Both the position numbers and the translations under genes were made by a program. The notes under the pieces are model-generated. The model searched no databases. It had not been told where the DNA came from and saw only the letters and a list, made by a program, of their open reading frames with translations. A stretch of 64,000 nt of DNA from Daejeonella rubra (GTDB taxonomy: Bacteria; Bacteroidota; Bacteroidia; Sphingobacteriales; Sphingobacteriaceae), in the NCBI RefSeq assembly GCF_900103545.1, contig NZ_FNHH01000016.1, forward strand, positions 31,524 to 95,523. The letters are read 5' to 3'. Below are positions 8,863 through 18,498 of the stretch, one piece after another. Position 1 is the first letter of the stretch. Each line of letters starts with the position of its first letter.

Positions 8863-9555
8863 TTAGTTTACTTGAAACTGATAGTTTCCAGAATCGGAAG
8901 TATTTCCTTTAGAGTCTTTTGTTAAGACCTTCCAGTAATAAGTTGTATTACTGAGCACAGTTACATCATTTAAAACACTGTTGACTAGATTACCTGAGAG
9001 CAAAGTTGGACTGGTTGTTGTCCCAAGGTAAACATTATAGGATATGATATCATTGTCTGCATCGCTTCCATTCCAATCCAAAGTAATTTTCCCGCCCGTT
9101 GCGGTCACGCTGGCCCCCATAAGAGGAACCATCCCATCGGCTGGAAAGGGTGCATAAAAAATAGAGGCAGGACCGGCATTATAAAACTTCCAAACCTCAC
9201 TTTGTGCTGGTGTTCCGTTCGCAGCAGATTTGGATATGATATACCAGGAGTAAGGAGTGTTTCTGGATAAATTTATATTAAGCTGATTATTTGCTGCAGA
9301 AGGGTAAGTACTACTTATACCTGTTTCAAGGTTTTTTAATACAAGGTCATAACTATCGGTATTATCAGACCTATTCCATTTGAACTCAATAGAACTCTGA
9401 GTATCTGAAATAATTGTGCCGGATGTACAAGCCTCATTTTGGGCCGGGAATAAAAGCACTGCCTTGCCAGGTTGTTTAACTGGTTCAGTATTGCTGGATT
9501 TTTTACAACTCCAGGCAACACTACATAGCAAGATTAAAATTGATAAGTATCTCAT
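8863..9555 (-). CDS. Lipoprotein with two fibronectin III-like domains
   Basis: A 230-residue protein with a lipoprotein signal (CSVAWSC, Cys about residue 17, followed by KKSS). Two FN3-like beta-sandwich units follow: about 32-125 (WNRSDNTDSYDLVLKN, then YSWYIISKS) and about 130-229 (LDWNGSDADNDIISYNVYLG, then TYYWKVLTKDSKG). The Y-W-x-V signature is the usual FN3 one. It shares an ATGA stop/start overlap with the upstream giant Kelch gene, so the two are translationally coupled and probably act together at the cell surface. Function is unknown. Confidence 0.8.
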   Translation of the reverse strand: MRYLSILILLCSVAWSCKKSSNTEPVKQPGKAVLLFPAQNEACTSGTIISDTQSSIEFKWNRSDNTDSYDLVLKNLETGISSTYPSAANNQLNINLSRNTPYSWYIISKSAANGTPAQSEVWKFYNAGPASIFYAPFPADGMVPLMGASVTATGGKITLDWNGSDADNDIISYNVYLGTTTSPTLLSGNLVNSVLNDVTVLSNTTYYWKVLTKDSKGNTSDSGNYQFQVN

Positions 9556-12500
9556 TTTTTTATAATTCTATAAATTGATTCTGATTTAACAGTTGTAGTT
9601 TTTAATACATACATTCCTGCATCCAGACTTTCAAGTGCTAGTGCAATTGTGCCGCTTTCGTTATCGAAATGTTGTCTAAATACAACCCTTCCCTGTAAGG
9701 AGCGAATCTCAACCAGGGTTTTTAAAGGAAGAGTTGATAGGTTTAATACGCTCACAAAAGGGTTAGGGTAAATAATTGGTTTATCAAACACTTGAATATT
9801 CTTTTCAAAAATGCCCTGGCAGATTATGCCGGTAGAAACTTTAAGTGTATTATTTCCTGGTTTTAGATCAAGGCTGAGCTTTTCTTTATCTGTTCGGAAA
9901 ACGGTTCCGTTGAGATCTATGATATATGAATTGCTCCCTTCCAGATCCAGGCTAATTTTATTGCCTTCTTTAACAACCGCATACACCGAAAGGTCTTTCG
10001 GTTCCGTGATCACCAGATCAAAACATTGTTTGTAAGTAGCCTCTCCTGTAAGAGTTATACAAACGTTATAGGTTCCTGCTTGAAGATCCGTAAAATCCAG
10101 GGTACTTGTAAACGGACGTGACAAGTTCAGTCCATTGCCTGTAAGAACTGCTGTATAGCTTTTAGATTGTATTGCGGCTATGCTAATTTTGCCATTATTG
10201 CTGGTCTTACATGTTTCGCCATTTGCTGTAAGCTTAAAATTATTTGCAGGCAAAGTAAAGATCACATTTACTGTTGTAGCAACAGATATCAGGGTGACAG
10301 AATTAATAGTTATACTTACCGTGTAAGATCCCGATTCAGATGCAGTATAGGAAGAAGCTGTTGCTCCTGCAATATCAATACCATTCTTCGCCCATTTATA
10401 AGCATACCCTGTTCCAGGGCTGGCCGTAAGCACCACATTCCCTCCTGACGCAAAAGTAGTTTGACCTCCTGCTGTAACAATAGGCTTCGGAACGAATGTA
10501 TAGCCAGAGAATGTGCCAGTACCGATGCTTGTTGTGACCGAAACATTTCCACTGGCACCTGAACCTACAACTGCTATTATAGACGCAGGAGATATTACCG
10601 TAAAAGATGCCGCCGGAACACCACCAAAACTTACTGAACTGGCGGCAGTGAAATAATTGCCAGTGATAGTTACGGTGGCACTAGCCGCTGAGGTTGAAGG
10701 AGTAATGGAGGTAATAACTGGTGCAGAAGGTGCAACTGTGAGTATACCTGCCGTATAGCTAATATTATAGTTCAGAGCAGCTGCTCCACTTGCTGTTATG
10801 GGATAGGTGCCCGGAACAGAAGCTGATGTAGCAGTAGTAGAAACAGAGGGTTGCACACTTAGCACGCTGCTTGTCTCGCTATTTACAAAACCCGTGTAGC
10901 TCACAGTTAAGTTCGGGTTAGCTGTTCCCTGCACTTTTGTTTTATTGTCTGCCGTAATTGATAATGGAGCCCTGTTAACTGTCAAAACGCCTGCTGTATA
11001 CACAAATGTATAATTTGGCGAGACTGCACCGCTTGTCGTAATGGGATAGGTATTTACCTCTGAACTGGTGGTAGCCGTAGTAATTACCGCAGGCTGCGTA
11101 TTTAATTTGGTTGCATCATCCCCGTTTACAAAACCAGTATAGCCTACAGTTAATGCCGGATTGACCGAACCGTAAAATTTAGTTTTGTTATCAGCAGTAA
11201 TAGTCAAAGCTGCAGGAGTAACTGTTAATGTTTGGGAAACTGGTACTGCAGCATTATAATTTGCATTGCCCGATTGCGAGGCTGTTATTACAGTAGTACC
11301 AGCCCCGGTAATATGTATTTTACCATCTGTTGTAATCGTTGCTATTGCAGTATTATTACTACTGTAGGTTATTGGGATAGTGCTGTTATTGCTCGTAGCT
11401 CCGGGTGTAAAGTCAGCCGAACCATATGTTTTTGACGATAGTGAGGAAAAAGTAAGTGTTTGTTCATTGATTAACAAGACAGCATATCCTTCTACTATTC
11501 CCTGACCATTTAAAAATGTATATTCTAAATATTTATTGCCTGTTTTGTAATTATTAACAGTTGGAGTATAAACTGCGTAAGCGTTAGTATTATCTGCAGG
11601 ATCTAAATTGGCAGAACCACTACCATTACTGCCGGAAATAATTTTTATATCATTTATGGTCTTATTCGATCCATATTTAGCATTGAAAGCTCCAACAAAA
11701 GCTGCCAGCTCAGTATCTGTAAAATACATCCTTAGTTTTGCCCCTGTTGAAGGTCCGCCGCTGGTAACTCCAAAATTCTTATTCATAAACATGGCGGAAT
11801 AGGGAATATTCCCGTCTGCAATTATTTTATTTTCCCTGAATGCACTTGTAGATGGTAAAGATCGCTGAGTAATACACATAGTGCTTACAAGGGATGTGGG
11901 ACCAGCTTGCAGGGATACAAACAACTTCCCTTCATCATCTGTAAATGCTTTAATCTGATTGGGTTGTAAATTTTGAGATCCCAGACAGTTATAAATTTTA
12001 TCTCCTATATAAGCAGAAACATCCGCTTCAAGGTTGAACTTATACCAATCATTCTCAACATGATAATAGGTGCCGCTTGACTGGATTAGATTTTGATCCT
12101 GCCCAAAACCAATGTATATATCATTCCCAGTATCTACAATGGTTTGTCCCTTTTTAGAGAAGGGCGTCTCGCTTACATAGGTCCATTTATCCGCGACAGG
12201 ATCATATTTTCTTATTTTACTATAGCTAAAACCAGCGCCAGGAGTGCCATTCAGGCCTACCATATAGACCAAGCCATCTCTAACAAAAGTATTATTAGAA
12301 CCCGCTTGAGACCCTCCGTCAACTATAAAGTCAGGAACAGGCTGCTTTAAAGACCAGGTATTTGTTGTACGATTGTAAGCGTACATTATGCTTGTACCAG
12401 ATGAGGATGTGCCAAAAACGAAATATCCAATATCACCAATGCTAAAAGCAGCGTATACAGGCCCGCTTTGGGGACAATTTGGTAATGCTGACCAGGAATT

Positions 12501-13880
12501 CGCAATTGCATTGTACTTGTAAAAAGCATTACTACTTATATTAGGTGATCCACTCCATCCGCAACCTGCATATAATTCACCGGTTATAGTAAAGGCTCCT
12601 ATTTCACCTAAGGATCCACCAGGATAATTCGCTTTAGTTTCCCATACATTAGTCGCAGCATCGTATTGAAGGGTAGCATTAGAATAGACCGGCAATGTCC
12701 CGCTTCCAGATCGCCTGTAACCTCCAACAAGAAACAATTTGCTGCCTATAATGGCTTGCCCGTTCAGGGAAAAACCAGTGCCTGGCACGTCCGCTTTACG
12801 AGCCCATGTATTTGTAGCAATAGTGTATTCCCATGTATCAGTTCTTTGTTCAGAATCATCTCCCCCGGTAACATATATCTTCCCATTATAGTGTATTCCG
12901 CTTGCATATGTCCTGTTTCCACCTGCATAAGCAGTATCTGTAGTCCAGGTATTTGTTACTGAATTATATTTACTAATAAAATTTCTGGAAAAAATTCCAG
13001 CCTCACGGGTGTATACCTTTCCGGAAAATAAATAAATATCATTATTTATTGAGGCTACAGATGACTCCATTACCACAGGAGCACTTGCTTTTGTTACCCA
13101 TAAATTAGTGATTGGGTCATATTCGTACCAGGTTCCCGTAGAATATGGAAAAGGAGGAGGCAATTGGCCGGTACCAACATATCCTTTACCGTTGCTGCTA
13201 ATAGCTACCGCAAAGGATAGTGAAGAAGGCATATTGGCTTTTTGAGCCCAAGTATCTGAAACTGGGTTGTATTCGTAAAATTCCAGAGGAAAGCTATCAT
13301 TATTAGAGTATCCCCCTCCCTTATATCCTTTATTGCTTATAGCAAAGCTAAATCCATTCTGTCTTATTTTGCCGGGATAGCTTGCTTTTTTAGTCCATTC
13401 GTTAGTTGTGGGATCATAACTGTAAAATGTATTATCAAGACCGCTCTCGGCATAAAGCATATTGCCAATTACATATGCTCCGCTGAGGCTGGAAGGAGAA
13501 TTAGCTTTAGCACTCCATACTTTTGTTTTGAAATTATATTCCCGTAATTGATTTCCTATATAATAAAGGTTATCCCCAATAACAACCATCATTCTACCGC
13601 CTGCAATAGCATTTGGAAATAAGTCCGGAGGAAGGCTGCTTAATTCATTCAACGTTTTTGTTTCCGGGTCGTATTCCCAAAAATCATTGAGGTAACCGCC
13701 ACCCCCATATCCATAGCCTCCCAAAAAATAAAGCTTATTATTGTAAGTGACCATCTGGCTGCTATACCGGGTTGCTATATCCTTATTCAAAGATTTCATT
13801 TTTGTCCAGCCCGGGGTTTGGGCAGTAGCACTAAATAGGCAAGATACAACCAACAGTAAGAAAAGTATCCGTTTTTTCAT
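9552..13880 (-). CDS. Giant secreted Kelch-repeat/MBG/IPT protein with T9SS sorting domain
   Basis: 1442 residues. A signal peptide ends near SATAQ (residue 21). Roughly eleven Kelch-like repeats cover about 30-640, with recurring yeYdp.tn.W..ka motifs, and should form one or two beta-propellers. A unique region, then a Big2-like segment (about 820-885: ATITTDGKIHITGAGTTVIT) follow. Two MBG-type repeats (about 890-1045: LTITADNKTKFYGS, LSITADNKTKVQGT), an IPT/TIG domain (about 1051-1125) and an Ig-like domain (about 1130-1205) come next. A C-terminal type A T9SS sorting domain (about 1370-1442: IIYPNPFVSVLNLS) closes it. It should be exported by T9SS and held on, or released from, the cell surface. 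The ligand is unknown. Confidence 0.88.
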   Translation of the reverse strand: MKKRILFLLLVVSCLFSATAQTPGWTKMKSLNKDIATRYSSQMVTYNNKLYFLGGYGYGGGGYLNDFWEYDPETKTLNELSSLPPDLFPNAIAGGRMMVVIGDNLYYIGNQLREYNFKTKVWSAKANSPSSLSGAYVIGNMLYAESGLDNTFYSYDPTTNEWTKKASYPGKIRQNGFSFAISNKGYKGGGYSNNDSFPLEFYEYNPVSDTWAQKANMPSSLSFAVAISSNGKGYVGTGQLPPPFPYSTGTWYEYDPITNLWVTKASAPVVMESSVASINNDIYLFSGKVYTREAGIFSRNFISKYNSVTNTWTTDTAYAGGNRTYASGIHYNGKIYVTGGDDSEQRTDTWEYTIATNTWARKADVPGTGFSLNGQAIIGSKLFLVGGYRRSGSGTLPVYSNATLQYDAATNVWETKANYPGGSLGEIGAFTITGELYAGCGWSGSPNISSNAFYKYNAIANSWSALPNCPQSGPVYAAFSIGDIGYFVFGTSSSGTSIMYAYNRTTNTWSLKQPVPDFIVDGGSQAGSNNTFVRDGLVYMVGLNGTPGAGFSYSKIRKYDPVADKWTYVSETPFSKKGQTIVDTGNDIYIGFGQDQNLIQSSGTYYHVENDWYKFNLEADVSAYIGDKIYNCLGSQNLQPNQIKAFTDDEGKLFVSLQAGPTSLVSTMCITQRSLPSTSAFRENKIIADGNIPYSAMFMNKNFGVTSGGPSTGAKLRMYFTDTELAAFVGAFNAKYGSNKTINDIKIISGSNGSGSANLDPADNTNAYAVYTPTVNNYKTGNKYLEYTFLNGQGIVEGYAVLLINEQTLTFSSLSSKTYGSADFTPGATSNNSTIPITYSSNNTAIATITTDGKIHITGAGTTVITASQSGNANYNAAVPVSQTLTVTPAALTITADNKTKFYGSVNPALTVGYTGFVNGDDATKLNTQPAVITTATTSSEVNTYPITTSGAVSPNYTFVYTAGVLTVNRAPLSITADNKTKVQGTANPNLTVSYTGFVNSETSSVLSVQPSVSTTATSASVPGTYPITASGAAALNYNISYTAGILTVAPSAPVITSITPSTSAASATVTITGNYFTAASSVSFGGVPAASFTVISPASIIAVVGSGASGNVSVTTSIGTGTFSGYTFVPKPIVTAGGQTTFASGGNVVLTASPGTGYAYKWAKNGIDIAGATASSYTASESGSYTVSITINSVTLISVATTVNVIFTLPANNFKLTANGETCKTSNNGKISIAAIQSKSYTAVLTGNGLNLSRPFTSTLDFTDLQAGTYNVCITLTGEATYKQCFDLVITEPKDLSVYAVVKEGNKISLDLEGSNSYIIDLNGTVFRTDKEKLSLDLKPGNNTLKVSTGIICQGIFEKNIQVFDKPIIYPNPFVSVLNLSTLPLKTLVEIRSLQGRVVFRQHFDNESGTIALALESLDAGMYVLKTTTVKSESIYRIIKK

Positions 13881-14449
13881 ATAAAGGAGGTTTAGGAATT
13901 AACCAGGATCGACTAAAACCAAAAATCCTTTTTAAAACAAACAGACACAATACCTATAATTAAGTATTTACTACTAAATTGATCTCATATATATTGCAAT
14001 GGAGTGGAAATTGATATTTTTATCCTGTTTAAAATGAAAAGGCAAGTACTCTTAGCAACCTATTAAACTGCAAAGCTTGACTATTATTAACCTAAATACA
14101 AGTAAATTTATTTTGTATTAACAACCTATTTTATTGACAATCAGGTTTTACTCTTAAAATTGGATATGCAGAATACTTTACAGTCTAAAACACATTGGTT
14201 ACCTTGTCACAGGGGCATTTATGGAAGATTCTGATTCTGGAACTTGAGCGATATAATCCCGGCTAAGAAGGGTTTTCAGTGATTATGGGGTAGGGTATAA
14301 AATGAACATTGTGGGTTGAAAAGGCTCTTAAGGCTCAAGAATTATATACAAGATTATTGTGGAGACACCTTCGATCTCGATCACAGGATTTCTAAGAGTT
14401 TTTTACCCTGGACCGAATGAAGAAATAGGACTCTAGTGTACTATTGAAT
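13881..14449. other. Gene-free stretch upstream of the Kelch gene
   Basis: About 570 bp without a credible gene in any frame. It should contain the Kelch operon promoter, but I cannot point to a good -33/-7 pair. The part from about 14220 to 14449 is less AT-rich and less repetitive than the rest and may be the remains of a former gene, but I recognise nothing in it. Confidence 0.45.
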
Positions 14450-14521
14450 CATTCGCAACGACTTTTTTGATCATGCATAATTGGTTTTTGGACGAGATTA
14501 CCAAATGCAAAGAATAGTTGT
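14450..14521 (-). pseudogene. Direct repeat copy 2: detached scoA 5' fragment
   Basis: A second copy of the scoA leader and start. On the minus strand an ATG at 14474 opens a 13-codon frame beginning MIKKVVAN, against MINKVVAN in the intact scoA, and then runs into a stop. Upstream bases also match the scoA leader (61 of 72 aligned columns with 8228-8298). It lies 5 bp from the stop of the sugar dehydrogenase gene, which is where the promoter of scoA would lie if the Kelch block were removed. Confidence 0.8.
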
Positions 14522-14526
14522 ATCTA

Positions 14527-15627
14527 TTATTTACCCTTTAGTACAATGATCTTATCATTTGATCCATTACTTGTAGCGACATAGATCTTACCATCTGCTC
14601 CCACACAAACATCCCTTAGTCTGCCATAAGTACCTCTAAATAATTCTTTAGTCTCTTCTATTCCATCTCCTGCTGAATTTAATTTGAGTTGGTACAAGGT
14701 TTGGTCTTTTAAAGTTGCCAGAATTAATGAGTTTTTAAGTTGAGAGATAGCATCATTATTATAGAAATCCATTCCTGAAACAGCAATGGTTGGTGTCCAG
14801 CTTTTTAATGGTTCAGCCACATTATTGGCATTACAAAAAGATTGTTCGGCGCTTTCATTACAAAAACCATTAACTGAAGGCCATCCATAGTTTCTATTTT
14901 TAACGATCACATTTATTTCATCATCCTTATCCGGACCATGCTCTGAGCTATATAGTTTGCCATTGACATAAACCAATCCCTGTGGGTTACGATGGCCATA
15001 AGACCAAAGCGGATTACCATTAATAGGATTATCAGAAGGAATTGTACCATCAAGATTAATTCGTAAAATTTTACCACTCCTTGAATTTAGTGATTGTGCC
15101 GTAGCCTGATTTGCGGCATCACCGGTACTGATGAATAACTTCAAATCAGGACTAATCAGGAGACGGGCTCCATTATGATTATTTGCAGCAGGGATATTAT
15201 CCAAAATGACCATAGGATTGATCAATGTGGTTCCATTATACGTGTATCTAACTATCTTTTCAGTATAAGTACCTGCCTTATCATAATTATAGGCTAAAAA
15301 AACAAAAGGATTTGAAGAGAAATCAGGATGAAGGGCCATTCCTAACAAACCACCTTCCCCTATTGATTTAACATCAGGAACTGTAATTAAGACGTTTAAG
15401 GAACCATTTGAGGGATTTACACGGCTGACCTTTCCTCCACGTTCTGTCATCCAGATCATATTGTCAGGCCCCCAGACTAATTCCCATGGAAGGCTTAAAT
15501 TCTGAGTTAAAACCTGAATATCAATTGCCGTTTCTGGCAATGAACTTTCAGGTGGCTTTGAAGATTTTTTACACCCGGAAGCCAAAATCAAAATAAGTAT
15601 ACCCAGAATTTTAATCTTCTTTTCCAT
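14527..15627 (-). CDS. PQQ-dependent sugar dehydrogenase-like lipoprotein (GSDH family)
   Basis: A 366-residue lipoprotein (LILILASGC, Cys about residue 19) of the soluble glucose/sorbosone dehydrogenase family, a six-bladed beta-propeller that oxidises aldoses using PQQ in the periplasm. Family motifs seen are SLPWELVWGPDNMIWMTERGG, GEGGLLGMALHPDF, NHNGARLLISPD (catalytic His region), YGHRNPQGL and SSEHGPDKDDEINV. No PQQ synthesis genes are in the window. Specificity for a given sugar cannot be assigned. It is 41 bp downstream of mutS2 and may be read through from it. Confidence 0.87.
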   Translation of the reverse strand: MEKKIKILGILILILASGCKKSSKPPESSLPETAIDIQVLTQNLSLPWELVWGPDNMIWMTERGGKVSRVNPSNGSLNVLITVPDVKSIGEGGLLGMALHPDFSSNPFVFLAYNYDKAGTYTEKIVRYTYNGTTLINPMVILDNIPAANNHNGARLLISPDLKLFISTGDAANQATAQSLNSRSGKILRINLDGTIPSDNPINGNPLWSYGHRNPQGLVYVNGKLYSSEHGPDKDDEINVIVKNRNYGWPSVNGFCNESAEQSFCNANNVAEPLKSWTPTIAVSGMDFYNNDAISQLKNSLILATLKDQTLYQLKLNSAGDGIEETKELFRGTYGRLRDVCVGADGKIYVATSNGSNDKIIVLKGK

Positions 15628-15668
15628 GATATAATTTTTAATTAACCATTTTAAAGTATCAGATATTT

Positions 15669-18032
15669 CTATTTGAGATACACAAAAGTGATGCCATCCC
15701 CTCCTCTGTCGGCATGTTCATCTTCTATATGACTTACCTGAGGATATTTACGTAAATATTCCCGAATGAGTTTCCGGAGTATACCATCGCCTTTTCCATG
15801 AATGATCTTTAAACCGGACAGGCCCAACATTACAGCCCTGTCAAGGTATTTTTCAATCTCATATAGCGCTTCGTCGCCTCTCATTCCCCGTAGATCAAGT
15901 TCAGTATTGAAGGTGGAAAAACTCTCTGTAAGATCAGTGCTATGAGATTTTCTGATCTCTTTTGGAACAGATTTGTTGGACACCTTTTCAACTCTGTTTA
16001 ATTTTACAACAGAGCGAAGATCACCCATGGCCAGAATTACATTATCTCTGGCGATTTCCATAACCTGTCCGATATTTTCAGAATCTAAAAATTTAACCCA
16101 GTCGCCTTTTTTCAATTCTTCAGAATGCTGAATTTTAGGCGCTTTCTTTTCCTGAACTTCATGCTTTTTAAGTTCCTGCTCCAGGTTTTGCCGAAGATTC
16201 TGGGTTTGAACTTTATCGGCCTTACTTTCTTTGATCTCTGATATTGTGTTTTCAATAAGCTTATTGGCATTTTTAATGATGCTCTGAGCTTCTATTTTGG
16301 CATTTTTAAGAATAAGTTTTTTGTTCTCTTCAAGATAAGCCTTAAGTTGTTCATTTTCCGAAAGTAGGGTTTTAACCTTTTGCTCCTTCTTTTCAACTGA
16401 TATCCGGGCTTCGATCAACTCCTTTTTGTCTCTTTCAAGGTCTACAAGCAAGGTATCCACCTTCTTTTGATAATTCCCAACCTTCCGCTTTGCAGATTCC
16501 AGTACCTCTGCACTAAGGCCAATTTTCTGAGCAATTTCAAATGCATAGGAACTTCCAGGCTTTCCCAGTGAAAGAATGTAAAGTGGCTGCATCTTTTCAT
16601 TATTGAACAACATGGATGCGTTTTCAAGCCCTGGCGTTGAATTCGCAAAAGTCTTTAAATTCGAATAATGTGTGGTAACGACACCTCTGACATTTTTTTT
16701 ATTCAGATTTTCAAGCACAGCCTCAGCAATTGGCCCACCAAACTGCGGATCAGTACCTGTACCGAATTCATCAATAAGAACAAGAGTTTTTGAATTGGCA
16801 AATTCAATGAAGTACTTCATTTTTGAGAGGTGAGCACTATACGTACTTAAGTCGCTCTCAATGGATTGATCATCACCAATATCTGCGAAAATTTGCTTAA
16901 AAATACCAACTTTCGAATGTTCATCGGCAGGTATCAGCAGTCCAGACTGGATCATTATCTGAAGTAAACCTACTGTTTTCATGCAGACTGATTTACCCCC
17001 TGCATTCGGACCAGAAACTACGATCACCCTCTCCTCTTCATCAATTTTTATATTCAGCGGGACAACCGTTTGCTGTTCCTTTTTAAAGTTTAAAAACAAT
17101 AATGGATGTCTGGCATTGATCAGCTCAATTTCTGCTTCCTTTATTAGAACTGGCATTTCTGCTTCTATATTGATGGCAAACAGAGCCTTTGCCCTAACAA
17201 AATCAAGTTTGGTAAGCAAACCATGATAGGATAATAATAATGGCACACTGGGCCTTAATTCATCGGTAAGTGCAACAAGCAATTTAATGATCTCCCTTCT
17301 TCTTTCAAATTCAAGATCACGGATGATATTATTCAGATGAAATACCTCATCAGGTTCCAGAAAGACCGTCTGACCAGAAGCAGACTCATCGTGAATGAAA
17401 CCTTTTAATTTTCTTTTATTTTCAGAAAGTACAGGAATACATAATCTTCCATCGCGTATGGTCAGGTTACCATCGGCTGTCCAGCCATTACTCTGTGCAT
17501 TTTTGAATATCTGATCTATCTTTTTACGCGCCTCCTGCTCTGCTTTGGCGATACCGGAGGTTATGGTCATCAGTTCAGAAGAAGCATTATTCTTTATTTT
17601 ACCTTTTGGATCAATGATCATTTCGATCTTACGAATGATCGACTTTTCAATGGGCAGGTGTTCAAAAAGTGCTTCAAGATTAGGGTATTGGCCCTCCCTG
17701 TCTGTAAAATATTGAATGACAGAAAATACAGTACTCAAGGATAGAGATACTTTAAAAAACTCATCCTCTGTGAGATAAGTACCCTCAATTCTTGCCTTTT
17801 CCACCATACTCTTGATGTCGAAAAAGTTTTGAATGGGTAAAGGAGAGTCATTCTGCAGTATATTTTTAAATTCATAAGTCTGCCGGAGGAACTTATTTAT
17901 ATAATCAAAATTCGTCATTACCTGAATTTTATCAACCATTTGCTGCCCCATGGTACTCAGGCAGTATGTTTTGATCAATTCTTTTATATCAAGAAAACCG
18001 AGTTTTTCTCCGGCGTTATCAGGGTATATCAT
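15669..18032 (-). CDS. mutS2: Endonuclease MutS2
   Basis: 787 residues, a normal MutS2. It lacks the mismatch-recognition domain of MutS1 and has been linked to suppressing recombination and to rescue of collided ribosomes. The MutS ATPase core carries Walker A SGPNAGGKS (about 338-346) and Walker B LVLIDEFGTGTDP. A long charged coiled coil (about 510-630) follows. The C-terminal Smr nuclease domain (about 710-787) has ELDLRGMRGDEAL and HGKGDGILR. The start ATG overlaps the stop of the DUF4296 gene (ATGA), so the two are translationally coupled. Confidence 0.95.
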   Translation of the reverse strand: MIYPDNAGEKLGFLDIKELIKTYCLSTMGQQMVDKIQVMTNFDYINKFLRQTYEFKNILQNDSPLPIQNFFDIKSMVEKARIEGTYLTEDEFFKVSLSLSTVFSVIQYFTDREGQYPNLEALFEHLPIEKSIIRKIEMIIDPKGKIKNNASSELMTITSGIAKAEQEARKKIDQIFKNAQSNGWTADGNLTIRDGRLCIPVLSENKRKLKGFIHDESASGQTVFLEPDEVFHLNNIIRDLEFERRREIIKLLVALTDELRPSVPLLLSYHGLLTKLDFVRAKALFAINIEAEMPVLIKEAEIELINARHPLLFLNFKKEQQTVVPLNIKIDEEERVIVVSGPNAGGKSVCMKTVGLLQIMIQSGLLIPADEHSKVGIFKQIFADIGDDQSIESDLSTYSAHLSKMKYFIEFANSKTLVLIDEFGTGTDPQFGGPIAEAVLENLNKKNVRGVVTTHYSNLKTFANSTPGLENASMLFNNEKMQPLYILSLGKPGSSYAFEIAQKIGLSAEVLESAKRKVGNYQKKVDTLLVDLERDKKELIEARISVEKKEQKVKTLLSENEQLKAYLEENKKLILKNAKIEAQSIIKNANKLIENTISEIKESKADKVQTQNLRQNLEQELKKHEVQEKKAPKIQHSEELKKGDWVKFLDSENIGQVMEIARDNVILAMGDLRSVVKLNRVEKVSNKSVPKEIRKSHSTDLTESFSTFNTELDLRGMRGDEALYEIEKYLDRAVMLGLSGLKIIHGKGDGILRKLIREYLRKYPQVSHIEDEHADRGGDGITFVYLK

Positions 18033-18394
18033 TGTTTAATCTCAGGATTCTTTAACTGAATTTTATTCAGCTTGCGTTCTTTATCAGTTAATAGCTTCTC
18101 TACGCGGTTGTACATACTATCAAGCCTAACAGGATCCATACTGTAATATTTCAGACTTTTTTCATATTGTGCTCTTGTTGTATTATGACTTTTGTATACT
18201 GTAGCATAATAATTCTTGCCGTTGATCCTAAGCGAATCGGTATACACAAGAGTGGCCATATAGCCATCTATAATATGCAGATCAGCAATAATTCGGATCA
18301 TTTTTTGTTCAGTAATCAGGTCCTTTGGCAGTTCATTATCCTTACACGCGGTGATAAGAAGCAATCCGAAAATAAATAGTTTAAATCCCTTCAT
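18029..18394 (-). CDS. DUF4296 lipoprotein
   Basis: A 121-residue predicted lipoprotein (LLLITAC, Cys about residue 17) of the DUF4296 family, common in Bacteroidota and without known function. The conserved region is ITEQKMIRIIADLHIIDGY, followed by a helical YKSHNTTRAQYEKSLKYYS segment. It is translationally coupled to mutS2 by a 4-base overlap. It is divergent from yggS, with a 104-bp shared promoter region. Confidence 0.85.
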   Translation of the reverse strand: MKGFKLFIFGLLLITACKDNELPKDLITEQKMIRIIADLHIIDGYMATLVYTDSLRINGKNYYATVYKSHNTTRAQYEKSLKYYSMDPVRLDSMYNRVEKLLTDKERKLNKIQLKNPEIKQ

Positions 18395-18498
18395 TTCAGT
18401 AACGATTCCAGAGGATTTGATAATGAGAATACAGTTGCATATTAATATAGTATCACGTAGGTTTAACCTTTCAAAATTTCAATCAAAAATACAGATTA

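Noticed and set aside
9811..12962. Several plus-strand ORFs opposite the Kelch gene
   Set aside because: They are antisense shadows of a continuous 1442-codon frame with clear domains.
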